From the NCBI GenBank assembly GCA_026415505.1, contig JAOAGY010000015.1, positions 1 through 48,411 on the forward strand: a DNA stretch of 48,411 nucleotides, given 5' to 3'. A program made the position numbers and the translations under genes. This document shows, piece after piece, positions 1 through 9,422 of the stretch. The notes under the pieces are model-generated. The model did not search any database and was not told where the DNA came from. It saw nothing but the letters and a program-made list of their open reading frames with translations. Source of the stretch: Chlorobiota bacterium (GTDB taxonomy: Bacteria > Bacteroidota > Ignavibacteria > Kapaibacteriales > NICIL-2). Each line of letters begins with the position of its first letter. Within the stretch, counting starts at the first letter, position 1.

Positions 1-717
1 GTCGGCGATGCGACCAGCGTCACCAACATCGCTCAAGACGGCTTGGACAACATCAGCAACCTCGTCCAGCAGATCAAGGACGCTGCCTCGACGGCATCGA
101 GCGGCGCACTCGGCACCGACGAAAAAGTCGCGCTCGCAAAAGCTGCCTATCGTCTGGCGCAGCAAATCCAAACCGTCGTCGATTCGACGGTCTTCGGCGG
201 TCGCCAACTGCTCAACGGCAGCTTCTCGGCAGAGTTCGTCATCGGTACCGGCGCGACCAACAACCTGCTGACGCTGGCTGTGGACCTGACCACGGGCAAT
301 ACCGACTTCGACATCAGCGGATCGTCGGGGTTCAACATCAATGCGCTGACGGCGACCAGTTTCGCTGGTGTGGCGGGGCTGAACTTGCAGTCGCTCAATG
401 CCGTCTCGTCGAGCGATCTTGGAATTTTCAGCAACACGAACATCCAGACGACGCTGACGAGCTTGGCGACGGCGCTCAACAACATCAGCAAGGTGGCGTC
501 GTACTTGGGCGGTTTGACCAATCGGCTCGCCTCGCAGGAAGACGCGCTCAAGTCGCAGATCACCAACTACAACGCGGCGATTTCGCGGATCGAGGACGCC
601 GACGTGGCACAAGAGCAGCTCAAGCTCATCCGTGCGCAGTTCTTGCAACAAGCCTCGATCGTCTCGCTGGCGCAAGCGAACCAGAATCCGTCCTCCTTTC
701 TTCAGCTTCTCCGATAG
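1..717 (+). CDS. Flagellin, C-terminal part (gene enters from the left edge)
   Basis: The reading frame is open from base 1 and ends with TAG at 715-717, so the true start lies outside the window. About 238 residues are visible. The last 45 or so have the classic flagellin C-terminal helix: R-I-E-D-A-D-V-A, then a Q-L-containing helix, then Q-A-S-I-V-S-L-A-Q-A-N-Q-N-P and the terminal L-Q-L-L-R. This D0/D1 helix packs with the N-terminal helix to form the filament core. The first visible residues (T-S-V-T-N-I-A-Q-D-G-L-D-N-I) match the end of the N-terminal D1 region. The middle is rich in S, T, N and G, as in the surface-exposed variable domain. A strong terminator follows directly. The protein would be exported by the flagellar type III system. 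Flagellin is uncommon in T9SS-bearing Bacteroidota, so it helps narrow the lineage. Confidence 0.93.
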   Translation, partial: VGDATSVTNIAQDGLDNISNLVQQIKDAASTASSGALGTDEKVALAKAAYRLAQQIQTVVDSTVFGGRQLLNGSFSAEFVIGTGATNNLLTLAVDLTTGNTDFDISGSSGFNINALTATSFAGVAGLNLQSLNAVSSSDLGIFSNTNIQTTLTSLATALNNISKVASYLGGLTNRLASQEDALKSQITNYNAAISRIEDADVAQEQLKLIRAQFLQQASIVSLAQANQNPSSFLQLLR

Positions 718-760
718 CGCGGAGGAGTCGGTCATACCGTATTGGTTCAACTGATGGAAC

Positions 761-795
761 GACGGCAGGCTACACGCAGCCTGCCGTCTTCATTT
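761..795 (+). terminator. Rho-independent terminator after flagellin
   Basis: An 11-bp perfect inverted repeat (761-771 with 778-788, starting GACGGCAGGCT) encloses a 6-nt loop and is followed by the T-rich stretch TTCATTT. It begins 44 bp after the flagellin stop codon and lies between that gene and the convergent gene ending at 854. Confidence 0.85.
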
Positions 796-853
796 GTGGG
801 AGCATGCTGTAACTGAGCCGCACCACCACTTTGTGACCAATCCGCAACCGGCA

Positions 854-3800
854 TCAATGCACGACGATCAATCGTGCGGCAGTAGCCACACTGTTACCCA
901 CGCGCAGCACCGCCGAATACGCACCTGCTGGCAGGAGTGAACAATCCATCGTTACGATGCGATCGGACTCGTGCGACTCGTCGGTAGCGATTGCCACCGA
1001 TCGCCCTAAAGCGTCGAAAACTTCGATAGCGATTGGCTCGTCGGAACGATTGCCGAGGAAGACACGGAATGCAGCGTGCTCGCGAACGGGATTGGGTGCA
1101 ACGAGCATCGCTGCCGATGCTGGATCGGGCAATCCGGCAGAGCTGAGCGGATTGGATGGTGTTTCGAAGTTCGCAATCTTGTAAATGTTGCCTGCCAAAT
1201 CAGTAACCCAGTAATTGCCATCGCGAGGATCGAATTCGACACCGCGCGCATTGATCGTGCCGCCGCTGGAATTGAGAATCTCCATGCGATCCGCTTCGCG
1301 ACTCAAATCAGCGACATCGAGTCGCAACAGATATGCTGCTTGCAACCCTCCCCCGCCCGGTGCAAAGGCAGTACTGACCTGGTAGAGGTACTTTGTTCCA
1401 TCGTATGCAAGGCAGCGCGGACCGAAGTATTCGCGGAAAGGGTTGGGAACGGTTTGTTCGACAGCGAATGTCTCCGGGTTGCACACAAGTATCCGCTGAG
1501 AGCCATCGCGTTCGTTGAGTACGAGCTTGTCGCCGACCAACTCGATGCCAATGCCATAAGAGCTGGCAGGACTGGCTGCACGACGGATTACCACGCCGTT
1601 GGTGTCGAGAACAACGATGCGACTACCGGAGCCAGTGCTGGTACTGAGCAAGCGATGGACGTAGAGAATACCGCGCTGGCGGTCCATCGTCAGGTCTGTA
1701 CAATTGGCGGTATCACCGACGGGCAATTTGATAGCTTTGAGCACCTGGAGCGTCGTCGCATCGAGCTTGTAGAGGTAGGGTGTGTAGAAGCTCGTCGTCC
1801 ACAGCCCGCCGCGCCCGTCGTATGCAAGCCCATAGGCGACGTGCGCAATCGAGACGGTTTTCTGCACCGATCCTCGCTTGAATTCCAAAATCGTGAACGG
1901 ATTCGACGTGACCGATACCAGAGGATTGCCGACTTCGGTCACACGTATTCGTACTCGCTCGGAGGGACGGTTCTCGACTACCCAACGGAAGAATCCGCCG
2001 ACAGCATTTGTCGCCAGTGTACTCCAGTGCTGACCGTCGGTGTAGGTGATTTCGAGTTTGACCGGCTCGGTGAAACCGTGCCAGGAGAACACCATCGGGG
2101 CAGTCGCGACAACTACTTCACCACCGAGCGGCGAGGTGATCTCCGGTTCGGTGATGGTTTCCGTCGGAATCGAGCATTCCCACATCGAACGACCATGGGT
2201 CGCAACCCGCACGACATTGCGCTCCGGGAATAGTTGCAGATCGAGCACCGGCGCACGCGGCAAACCACGCCCCAGCGGTGTCCACGACTGCCCGCCGTTG
2301 AAAGTGATGAACACACCCGCATCAGTGCCAGCGACGAGGATGTCTTCGTTGTCGGGGTGAACGTCGAGAGCGTTGACAGGAGCATCGGGCAATGTCGTGC
2401 TGATGTCTTGCCAGCTTTGCCCGCGATCGGTCGTCTTGAAGACATGACCAGTCCCGTATCCGGAGTAGCATATCCACGCCGTACCGAGGTCTTTCGATGA
2501 ACAGACAATATCTCGAACGAATCGCAACGGCAGCCCGTTGAAGGTCAGTTCTGTCCAATCGCTGCCACCGTTATCGGTGCGGAAGACGCGTCCGTTCTCC
2601 AAGCCGACATACACCAGTGATTCGTCGAGCGGCGAGGGACCGATCGCGCTGATTTTCGCTTGGGAATCGAAAGCGTCGCTGGAGCCGGCTTCCCACCTGC
2701 TACCGCCGACGTAGTTTTTGTACAGCTTTCCTCTGCCGTGGTACAAAGCCCCCGTGGCACGGTCGAGAACGAGCGGCGATGACCACGCTCCCTGATCGTT
2801 TTGATCAATCCCCGTGACGAATCCTCCCGATTGCCCAGTTTGGACGTTGCGCCACCAGAGATTGCCATAGTACGTTTCGCCATAAATAACAGCAGGATTG
2901 AATAAATGAACGACGGTATAGAATCCATCGCCGCCCCAAATGAATTGCCATGAGGTTTGCTGCTGAACGCTCCCAAGTGTACCATTGTCCTGCGTCCCAC
3001 CGTACGTTTTACTGTCGGCGCTGCGGTCAATATCCATCGCATAGAACTGAGTCACTGCGTAGCCATTGTTGATCGCCTGCCATTGATCGGGTCCACCGCC
3101 TGTCGTCGTCCGATACATGCCACCATCGTTGGCAAGATAGATCTCGTTCGGATCGAGCGGATTGAAGATGCCGGCATGTTGGTCAGGATGAACGTTTCCG
3201 CCGCCGTATGAATTGGTAACGTTGACCCACGTTGCACCGCCGTTAGTTGTGCGCCATAGATCAATCCCCCCGGCGAACGCAATGTTCGGGTTGGTTGGAT
3301 GTACCATGACGAAGTTATCGTACGACCCCTGCCCATTGAAAAAGCTGGCGTCGCCTTGATAAACACGTTGCCACGAGGTGCCGCCGTCGGTGCTTTTGTA
3401 GATCGCACCGATGTTATTGGAGGTACTTTGTCCGCTCGGGTCGGGACCTTCGATAAGCGCGTAAAGAATGGCTGTGTTGGACGGTGCGCATTGGACCGAG
3501 ACTCGTCCGATTTGTTCAGCCGGCGGCATCCCGTCGGATGTACGAACCATCGTCGCACCACCGTCGGTCGTCTTCCACACACCGTTTCCCCACACGCCGA
3601 TCCAGAGTACGTTTTCGTTCTGGGGATCGATCGCAATATCGCTGATCGCGAAACGATTCATTCGCTGCCACGTCGCACCAGCATCGGTTGATTTGTACAG
3701 ACCGGGCGCAGAACGCACTCCGCCGGCATACACGATGTTGGAATTCCGAGGATGGACATACACTTTCGAGAACGCACCGACCGTCGAAAGCCCGATGCGT

Positions 3801-4339
3801 TGCCAGTTGCGACCGCCGTCAGTGGATTTGTACATACCGGTCCCCCAGGCATCCTGCATGTTCGATGCTGGCGTGATTTCGCCTGTGCCGGCATAGAGTA
3901 CATCGGGATTGTTCGGATCGATCGCCAGCGCTCCCATGCTGAGCGAGACACCATTGTCGTAGAGTGGCTCCCATGTCGCTCCGTGATCGGTGGTGAGCCA
4001 GATGCCGCCACCGGCAGCACCGACGTACACAACACCCGATCGGGTAGGATGGTGCACCACCGTCCGGGTGCGACCACCGATGTTATCGGGTCCGATCAGC
4101 TTCCACTGCGGTTGCGCTGCCAAGGTAACCGCCACGCCTTTTCGCCGGGCTAAACGCTCTGCGTGCTCGATCGCGCGCTCGTATGCACCATCGGGGATAC
4201 GATCGAATGGGAACGCCCGCTGCTTCCAAAACTCGGTTTCACGGGCGAAGGGATCTTCTTCGCCTCTTCCTTCCAGCCAATGCGTCTGCGCTGCGAGCGG
4301 AACAACGCACAGCAAAGCAACAACGATTGCAACTTTCAT
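854..4339 (-). CDS. Large secreted beta-propeller (BNR/sortilin-like) protein with T9SS sorting domain
   Basis: The product is 1161 residues. It opens with a short signal peptide (M-K-V-A-I-V-V-A-L-L-C-V-V-P-L-A-A-Q). A long series of Asp-box motifs of the form S/T-x-D-x-G-x-x-W follows (for example S-T-D-G-G-R-N-W, S-T-D-A-G-A-T-W, T-T-D-R-G-Q-S-W, T-F-N-G-G-Q-S-W), typical of sortilin/VPS10-like or sialidase-like propellers. A middle beta-rich domain and a second propeller-like region come next. The C-terminus (about residues 1085-1161) looks like a T9SS type A sorting domain, with A-P-N-P-V, I-E-V-F-D-A-L-G-R-S and L-P-A-G-A-Y-S-A-V. It is therefore predicted to be exported by type IX secretion and kept at the cell surface or released. 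The start is fixed by GGAGGAGG five bases upstream of the ATG. A TAATTTTT stretch at 4384-4377 could be the -10 element. The substrate is unknown; similar propellers in peptidases and glycan-binding proteins do not decide it. Confidence 0.88.
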   Translation of the reverse strand: MKVAIVVALLCVVPLAAQTHWLEGRGEEDPFARETEFWKQRAFPFDRIPDGAYERAIEHAERLARRKGVAVTLAAQPQWKLIGPDNIGGRTRTVVHHPTRSGVVYVGAAGGGIWLTTDHGATWEPLYDNGVSLSMGALAIDPNNPDVLYAGTGEITPASNMQDAWGTGMYKSTDGGRNWQRIGLSTVGAFSKVYVHPRNSNIVYAGGVRSAPGLYKSTDAGATWQRMNRFAISDIAIDPQNENVLWIGVWGNGVWKTTDGGATMVRTSDGMPPAEQIGRVSVQCAPSNTAILYALIEGPDPSGQSTSNNIGAIYKSTDGGTSWQRVYQGDASFFNGQGSYDNFVMVHPTNPNIAFAGGIDLWRTTNGGATWVNVTNSYGGGNVHPDQHAGIFNPLDPNEIYLANDGGMYRTTTGGGPDQWQAINNGYAVTQFYAMDIDRSADSKTYGGTQDNGTLGSVQQQTSWQFIWGGDGFYTVVHLFNPAVIYGETYYGNLWWRNVQTGQSGGFVTGIDQNDQGAWSSPLVLDRATGALYHGRGKLYKNYVGGSRWEAGSSDAFDSQAKISAIGPSPLDESLVYVGLENGRVFRTDNGGSDWTELTFNGLPLRFVRDIVCSSKDLGTAWICYSGYGTGHVFKTTDRGQSWQDISTTLPDAPVNALDVHPDNEDILVAGTDAGVFITFNGGQSWTPLGRGLPRAPVLDLQLFPERNVVRVATHGRSMWECSIPTETITEPEITSPLGGEVVVATAPMVFSWHGFTEPVKLEITYTDGQHWSTLATNAVGGFFRWVVENRPSERVRIRVTEVGNPLVSVTSNPFTILEFKRGSVQKTVSIAHVAYGLAYDGRGGLWTTSFYTPYLYKLDATTLQVLKAIKLPVGDTANCTDLTMDRQRGILYVHRLLSTSTGSGSRIVVLDTNGVVIRRAASPASSYGIGIELVGDKLVLNERDGSQRILVCNPETFAVEQTVPNPFREYFGPRCLAYDGTKYLYQVSTAFAPGGGGLQAAYLLRLDVADLSREADRMEILNSSGGTINARGVEFDPRDGNYWVTDLAGNIYKIANFETPSNPLSSAGLPDPASAAMLVAPNPVREHAAFRVFLGNRSDEPIAIEVFDALGRSVAIATDESHESDRIVTMDCSLLPAGAYSAVLRVGNSVATAARLIVVH

Positions 4340-4942
4340 GATGTCCTCCTCCGGATAGTAAGCGATGCATCAGTCGAAAAATTACGACATGCCGAAAGTT
4401 CCGCAACGACTCAGCCCCTCTCCTGGCGAATGAGCATCGAGACCCTGAACCACGTTCAGGGTGACGCGGTGCGTTGCGTGTGTCTTCCGTCGTCATGCCG
4501 AACTTGTTTCGGCATCTTGCACAAAGACCCTGAAACAAGTTCAGGGTGACAGGCTGTGGTTGTGTGTGTATGCCCTTCTACCCGTCATGCCGAACTTGTT
4601 TCGGCATCTCCCGCACTCCTGCCCGTCATGCCGAACTTGTTTCGGCATCTCGCAAAGACCCTGAAACAAGTTCAGGGTGACAGGCTGTGGTTGTGTGTAT
4701 GCCCTTTTACCCGTCATGCTGAACTTGTTTCAGCATCTCTCCGCACTCCTCCTCACCCGTCATGCCGAACTTGTTTCGGCATCTCTCGCACTCCTGCCCG
4801 TCATGCCGAACTCGGTTCGGCATCTCGCCAGACCCTGAAACAAGTTCAGGGTGACGACAAGCGAGCATGAGACCCTGAAACATGTTCAGGGTGACAGGCG
4901 CGGCGCCTCAGGGCGATGGTCAGACGACCCAGCAGCGATGCG
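4340..4942. repeat. Palindromic repeat block A (about 11 units)
   Basis: This gene-free stretch lies between the 5' end of the large propeller gene and the 3' end of rho. From 4441 to 4895 it carries about 11 copies of a short palindrome. One variant has the arms CCCTGAA/TTCAGGG and reads GACCCTGAAACAAGTTCAGG on the + strand. The other has the arms TGCCGAA/TTCGGCA (once TGCTGAA/TTCAGCA) and reads GTCATGCCGAACTTGTTTCG. The two variants lie in opposite orientation. Spacer words such as 'ctgtggttgtgtgtatgccc' recur between them. I see no gene here; the short frames that cross it are by-products of the repeats. Confidence 0.9.
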
Positions 4943-6262
4943 CTACGAATTGAGCGTCGCCAGAAACTCCTTGTTCGAGCGGGTCTTTGCCAGCCGGTCG
5001 AGTAACGTTTCCATCGCTTCGGCAGGATTGAGGTCGCTGAGGATTTTCCGCAGCACCCAAATGCGGCTCAACTCCTCCGGCGGCAGAAGCAGCTCTTCTT
5101 TGCGCGTGCCCGAGCGGTTCAGATCGATGGCCGGGAAGATGCGCTTTTCGGCGAGCTTGCGGTCGAGCACCAGTTCCATGTTGCCGGTACCCTTGAACTC
5201 TTCGAAAATCACCTCGTCCATGCGGCTACCGGTCTCGATGAGCGCTGTGGCGATGATCGTCAGCGAGCCGCCTTCCTCGATGTTGCGGGCGGCACCGAAA
5301 AACCGCTTCGGTTTGTGCAGCGCGTTGGCATCCACACCGCCCGACAAAATCTTGCCCGAGTGCGGAATGACCGTATTGTGCGCCCGCGCCAGACGCGTGA
5401 TCGAATCGAGCAGGATAACGACGTCCTGCTTGGCTTCGACCAAGCGCTTGGCTTTTTCGAGCACCATTTCGGCAACCTGCACGTGGCGATCGGGTGGCTC
5501 ATCGAAGGTCGAAGAAATTACCTCCGCTTGCACCGAGCGCTGCATATCGGTCACTTCTTCGGGGCGCTCGTCGATGAGCAGCACGATCAACCGCACTTCG
5601 GGATGGTTGCGCGAAATGCTGTTGGCGATTTTCTGCAGCAGAATCGTCTTGCCGCTCTTCGGTGGCGACACGATCAAGCCGCGCTGCCCTTTGCCGATCG
5701 GTGCGAACATATCAATGATGCGCATCGAGTATTCGCTCGGCACCGTTTCGAGCTTGAGTTGCTTGGTCGGATACGTCGGCGTCAGGTTGTCGAAGATCGT
5801 GCGATCTTTCATCGACTCCGGCTCGACGTAATTGACCGTCTCGACCTTGAGCAGCGCGAAAAATCGCTCGCCCTCTTTTGGCGGACGCACGTGCCCGCGG
5901 ACGGTATCGCCGGTGCGCAAACCGAACCGTTTGATCTGCGACGGCGACACGTAAATGTCGTCCGGCGAGGGCAAATAGTTGTAGTCAGCCGAGCGCAGAA
6001 AGCCGTACCCTTCCGGCAACACTTCGAGCACACCGGTGCTGATGGTCACCCCTTCGCTGTGTCGCTCGCGCATCTGGAGCGCCGACTGTGCTTCGAGGAT
6101 GCGGAATATCAGGTCCTGCTTGCGCAGGTCCGAATAATCCGGAATGCCGAGCGCTTTCGCAATTTTGGTCAGCTCGGCAATTTTCTTTTGCTTGAGCTCG
6201 CTGACGTCGAGCACTGCTGGTAGCGGCGATGCCACCGAGGCATCGTTACCGTTTTTCGCCAT
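4943..6262 (-). CDS. rho: Transcription termination factor Rho
   Basis: The 439-residue product is the hexameric RNA-dependent ATPase that ends untranslated transcripts. In order it has a Rho N-terminal helical domain (about residues 20-60, with [14 protein letters not shown]), a cold-shock-like RNA-binding domain with [10 protein letters not shown] (about 75-150), and a RecA-like ATPase core. The P-loop S-P-P-K-S-G-K-T is at 199-206 and is followed by the Walker B region and [13 protein letters not shown]. The frame stays open upstream, but the ATG at 6262 (M-A-K-N-G-N-D) gives the family length. A longer start would run into the divergent rlmH region. There is no clear Shine-Dalgarno sequence. 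Repeat block A begins 48 bp after the stop. Confidence 0.97.
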   Translation of the reverse strand: MAKNGNDASVASPLPAVLDVSELKQKKIAELTKIAKALGIPDYSDLRKQDLIFRILEAQSALQMRERHSEGVTISTGVLEVLPEGYGFLRSADYNYLPSPDDIYVSPSQIKRFGLRTGDTVRGHVRPPKEGERFFALLKVETVNYVEPESMKDRTIFDNLTPTYPTKQLKLETVPSEYSMRIIDMFAPIGKGQRGLIVSPPKSGKTILLQKIANSISRNHPEVRLIVLLIDERPEEVTDMQRSVQAEVISSTFDEPPDRHVQVAEMVLEKAKRLVEAKQDVVILLDSITRLARAHNTVIPHSGKILSGGVDANALHKPKRFFGAARNIEEGGSLTIIATALIETGSRMDEVIFEEFKGTGNMELVLDRKLAEKRIFPAIDLNRSGTRKEELLLPPEELSRIWVLRKILSDLNPAEAMETLLDRLAKTRSNKEFLATLNS

Positions 6263-6465
6263 AGGTGCGAAAATGAATCGTTGAACAAATGGTTTTGCGT
6301 CGTCAAATGGAATGTGGCGTCTGTTCCGGTGCCGCGCGATGCGACTATCTGCGATTGTGACTGCGGGTTGATCGGCTCTCGACAGGGCAGCTGGTTCCTC
6401 TGCGATCGCTGCGTTCGGATGCCAAACTACGACATCGAAGCGATACTTTCCAAATCCAGGTACCG

Positions 6466-6951
6466 ATGGCTCATCGCATGCTGATTCTCTGTGCCGAGCG
6501 CTCCCGACGCAGCGCGGTCGCGACACTCTGCGACGACTATCTCCGACGCTTGGAGCGGTACAACATCCGTGCCACACTCGACGAATGCACTCGCACCAGC
6601 GGCAGCGATCGGGCGCACGCGATCGAGCAGCAGACCCAGCGAGTGCTCGACCGCATCGAGCCGGACGATTACGTCGTCGTGCTCGACGAGCGCGGCACGC
6701 AACTCAGCTCCGACGAGTTCGCTCGTCTTGTCGAACGCGTGCTCGAAGAGCGTCACCGTCGCATCGTGTTCGTCGTCGGCGGTGCCTATGGCATTGGCGA
6801 GCGGCTTCGCCGCCGCGCCGATACGGTGCTCTCGCTCGGTCGCATGACGTTGCCGCACGAACTGGCGCGTGTTGTGCTCTGCGAACAGCTCTACCGTGCG
6901 CTGACGATTCTGCGCGGCGAGCCGTACCACCACGGCGCTACCGACGAATGA
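6466..6951 (+). CDS. rlmH: 23S rRNA (pseudouridine1915-N3)-methyltransferase RlmH
   Basis: The 161-residue product is a SPOUT-family methyltransferase that acts on helix 69 of 23S rRNA in assembled 70S ribosomes. Visible family signatures are V-L-D-E-R-G at about 73-78, F-V-V-G-G-A-Y-G (the S-adenosylmethionine-binding knot loop) at about 102-109, [17 protein letters not shown], and the C-terminal G-E-P-Y-H-H. The length matches the family. It is divergent from rho. Its 3' end overlaps by 14 bp the 3' end of the convergent VWA-OmpA gene. Confidence 0.95.
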   Translation: MAHRMLILCAERSRRSAVATLCDDYLRRLERYNIRATLDECTRTSGSDRAHAIEQQTQRVLDRIEPDDYVVVLDERGTQLSSDEFARLVERVLEERHRRIVFVVGGAYGIGERLRRRADTVLSLGRMTLPHELARVVLCEQLYRALTILRGEPYHHGATDE

Positions 6952-8362
6952 TGACGAACTCGGTGCGGCGGTTTTTCGCGCGATTTTCTTCGCTCGTGTT
7001 GGGCACCAGCGGATAGAGCATGCCCATCCCCCGCGCACGCAGCCGCACAGAGTCTATGCCGCGTTCGACGAGTGCTTTGACAACTGCTTTGGCTCGCTCT
7101 TCCGACAGACGCTGGTTGAACTCGATGCCGCCGATGTCGTCGGTATGCCCGCGCACTTCGAGCCAGACGCGCTCGTAGCGTTCGAGCTGATCGGCAATTT
7201 CCTCGATAATCGGCAGCGCATCGGGGCGAAGCGTGGCTTTGTTGTAGTCGAAGTTGATCATCTTGTTGAACGCATCGTTGAGCTGCGCCCACGGATTGAT
7301 GTCGCTTTTGTCGTAGCTGCCCTGTGCGACCAGCGACGGCGAGCCGGGACGCGGCTGGAGCGTCAGTTCGACGTTGTGCAGCCCCGCAAACACAGGCGGC
7401 ACATAGCGCACAAGGTAGTAGTAGCGCAGCGAACGATAGATTTCCTCGAAGGCTGCTAGCAGCTCTTTGCGCGAGGTGACGCGATAGAAGCGTCCGCCGG
7501 TTTCTCGTGCGATGTATTCGAGCAGTTCGTCGCGGACGTAGCCGAAGCCGATCGGGAAAATCCGCACACGTCGCCGCTGTGCCAGTTCGAAGAGTGTGCG
7601 TGCGCTCTCGCGCGAGGCGTTTTCGTCGCCGTCGGTAAAGCAGACCAGCACTCGCGGCTGCTCGTCGGCGGTCGTGTCGAACAGCGACACCGCAGCGATG
7701 AGTCCGTCGTACACCGACGAATAGCCGCCGAAATTGCGGCGATAGGTTTGCTCGTACTGTGCGCGCACGATGTTTCGCTCGCGCTCGAATGGTACCTTCG
7801 GATCCAACTGCGTGTTGAAGGTCGCGATCGCCAGCTCGTCGGCAGGATATTTCATACCGATGAACAGCCGGGCGCCGTCTTGCATGGCATCCCACACCCC
7901 GCGCATCGAGCCGCTGTAGTCGAGCGCAAGCACGATCCGATAGCCGAGCGCCGAATCGCCTTCGCCGAACTCGCGGACGGTGAACGTGCCGATCGGAACC
8001 GTGCGTCGTCCGAGCGTTTCGGTCAGCCGCACCCACCGCTCTTGCGTCGGAACGACCGGCGGCGCTAGATGCGTGACGAAATTGCCGCTCGAATCGAACA
8101 CACGCGCCATCAGTCGAATCTCGCGCGGATAGTCTTCGGACTCGATTTTCCAAATGTCGAAACGGAGCGTCGAAACGTCGGCGACGGAATCGATCGGCAC
8201 CGTTCCGCGAAAGAATCCCGGCGTCGGCGTAGCCTCGCTGGTATCGAATCGCGCGATTGCCAGTTGCGCTTCCGGATCGCGATACGAGCGGCAGCCGCCG
8301 ATGCTCAGCACGACGGCGACAGTGGCGAAAACGACCAGCAGCGCTCCTTGTCGGCGGATCAT
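6938..8362 (-). CDS. Lipoprotein with von Willebrand A domain and OmpA C-terminal domain
   Basis: The 474-residue product starts with a lipoprotein signal peptide ending in the lipobox S-I-G-G-C. Next come a beta-sandwich-like region and a VWA domain whose metal-site motif D-Y-S-G-S lies in I-V-L-A-L-D-Y-S-G-S-M. The C-terminus is an OmpA-type peptidoglycan-binding domain, with V-R-G-H-T-D-D-I-G, N-Q-R-L-S-E-E-R-A-K-A-V and N-R-R-T-E-F-V-I. The layout suggests an outer-membrane-anchored protein that touches the cell wall and binds a protein partner through the VWA domain. The partner is unknown. The ATG at 8362 overlaps the TGA of gatC (ATGA), so the two genes are translationally coupled. A longer frame upstream simply reads through gatC out of frame. 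Confidence 0.88.
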   Translation of the reverse strand: MIRRQGALLVVFATVAVVLSIGGCRSYRDPEAQLAIARFDTSEATPTPGFFRGTVPIDSVADVSTLRFDIWKIESEDYPREIRLMARVFDSSGNFVTHLAPPVVPTQERWVRLTETLGRRTVPIGTFTVREFGEGDSALGYRIVLALDYSGSMRGVWDAMQDGARLFIGMKYPADELAIATFNTQLDPKVPFERERNIVRAQYEQTYRRNFGGYSSVYDGLIAAVSLFDTTADEQPRVLVCFTDGDENASRESARTLFELAQRRRVRIFPIGFGYVRDELLEYIARETGGRFYRVTSRKELLAAFEEIYRSLRYYYLVRYVPPVFAGLHNVELTLQPRPGSPSLVAQGSYDKSDINPWAQLNDAFNKMINFDYNKATLRPDALPIIEEIADQLERYERVWLEVRGHTDDIGGIEFNQRLSEERAKAVVKALVERGIDSVRLRARGMGMLYPLVPNTSEENRAKNRRTEFVIIRR

Positions 8363-8685
8363 TCGATGCGATCGTCGTCGGTCGCAGGGAGTTCGGCAGA
8401 AGCGAGTACTTTCGGCACCTTGAAAAAGCTCTCGTTGTGACGCGGTGCATTCGCCAGCGCTTCCGCGGTCGAAAGCGACCGATGCGGCACGTCGTCGGCA
8501 AAGGCGTTGGTGTGTTCGACGACGTGATCGAGCGGCTCGAGACCAGCAATCTCCGGAATGCGATTGAGCACACCGACGTATTCGACGATGCGTTCGAATT
8601 CGGCTCGGAAGCGTTCGAGTTCGTCGTCGCCCAGCGATAGCTTCGCCAATGCCGCAATGCGGCGGAGTTCGTCGTTTGTGATCAC
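8359..8685 (-). CDS. gatC: Asp-tRNA(Asn)/Glu-tRNA(Gln) amidotransferase subunit C
   Basis: The 108-residue product has the GatC pattern: an N-terminal I-T-N-D-E-L-R-R-I-A-A-L-A-K-L-S-L, then E-R-F-R-A-E-F-E-R-I-V-E-Y-V, then the extended L-E-P-L-D-H-V linker, and the C-terminal F-F-K-V-P-K-V-L. GatC wraps around GatA and stabilises the GatCAB transamidase. gatA and gatB are not adjacent, which is common outside the Firmicutes. A TATCTGTG stretch at 8757-8750 is one base away from the local promoter consensus. The gene shares an ATGA overlap with the downstream VWA-OmpA lipoprotein gene, an unusual partner. Confidence 0.92.
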   Translation of the reverse strand: MITNDELRRIAALAKLSLGDDELERFRAEFERIVEYVGVLNRIPEIAGLEPLDHVVEHTNAFADDVPHRSLSTAEALANAPRHNESFFKVPKVLASAELPATDDDRIE

Positions 8686-8762
8686 GTGCGGAAGGACCCG
8701 ATGAGGAACGACCGCCGCAAGGGACGAACGGGCGGAAGCGGTAGTGTAGCACAGATACGAAG

Positions 8763-9371
8763 CTACCGATGCACTTGCCGCCGTGAGGTGCTTTGTGGCA
8801 GGCAGTAGCCTTCATCGGTCAGGAGCGACCGGACGCGGTGGCAGAGGCGCTGATGCTGTTTTTTGACGGCATCGGGACTTTTGCGTATCAACATGGCAAT
8901 GTCTTCGTAGCGAAAGTCCAGCCACCGCGCCAAGATGATGACCAATTCCTCGGTATCGAAGTGTTGTAGTATCCACACAATGTCGTAGCTCGAAGCAACC
9001 AGCTCGGAGGGATCGAGTGTTTCGCTGCCAGGACCTTCGAAGTTTGGATCGCCCATCTCGGTATCAGGCGGAAAGAGAGCGCTGAGGGGAAGCATCTTTT
9101 CGCTGTCGCGGAGCCAATTGCTGGCAGTGCCTATGACAACACGCGTAAGCTTCTGCAAAGGAAGCGTCTCCCATTGCGGATAGCGTTCTACCATGCGTGC
9201 AATACCTTCGGCGATTGCGTCACGGAGGCGTTCAGCAGTGGCGTCTTTTCGGCGTCGAACGAGAAACGCTCGGGCACAACGCTCGATCTGCTCAAGGACG
9301 TGCTCCTTATTGCCAGACGCTGTATCGTCCGGTAGCTGTCTGTGGCGCGAATGTTTCTTCCGGTCAGCCAT
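8763..9371 (-). CDS. Probable sigma-like or sigma-region-4-containing DNA-binding protein
   Basis: About 202 residues with the ATG at 9371; a GTG at 9407 would add 12. The C-terminal third (Y-E-D-I-A-M-L-I-R-K-S-P-D-A-V-K-K-Q-H and onward R-L-C-H-R-V-R-S-L-L) has the helix-turn-helix pattern of sigma-70 region 4, as in ECF sigma factors. The middle (I-A-R-M-V-E-R-Y-P and V-V-I-G-T-A-S-N-W-L-R-D) could be a diverged region 2. No anti-sigma gene is adjacent; the next gene upstream in the leftward direction is a T9SS-exported protein. I am fairly sure of a helix-turn-helix regulator and less sure that it is a working sigma factor. Confidence 0.65.
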   Translation of the reverse strand: MADRKKHSRHRQLPDDTASGNKEHVLEQIERCARAFLVRRRKDATAERLRDAIAEGIARMVERYPQWETLPLQKLTRVVIGTASNWLRDSEKMLPLSALFPPDTEMGDPNFEGPGSETLDPSELVASSYDIVWILQHFDTEELVIILARWLDFRYEDIAMLIRKSPDAVKKQHQRLCHRVRSLLTDEGYCLPQSTSRRQVHR

Positions 9372-9422
9372 GCATTTTTCGTGACTATCGCCTATCTTCA
9401 GGCGCACAGGCGCAGCGCAAAT

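Noticed and set aside
4461-4870. Short proteins with repeated R-H-A-E-L-V-S-A-S or M-L-N-L-F-R-H-L words in the repeat blocks
   Set aside because: These are translations of the palindromes themselves, found in several frames on both strands in all blocks, with no Shine-Dalgarno sequence and no conserved ends.
6263-6577. N-terminal extension of Rho by 105 residues
   Set aside because: The extension is Arg/His-rich with no similarity to Rho, has no start signal and would overlap the divergent rlmH gene.
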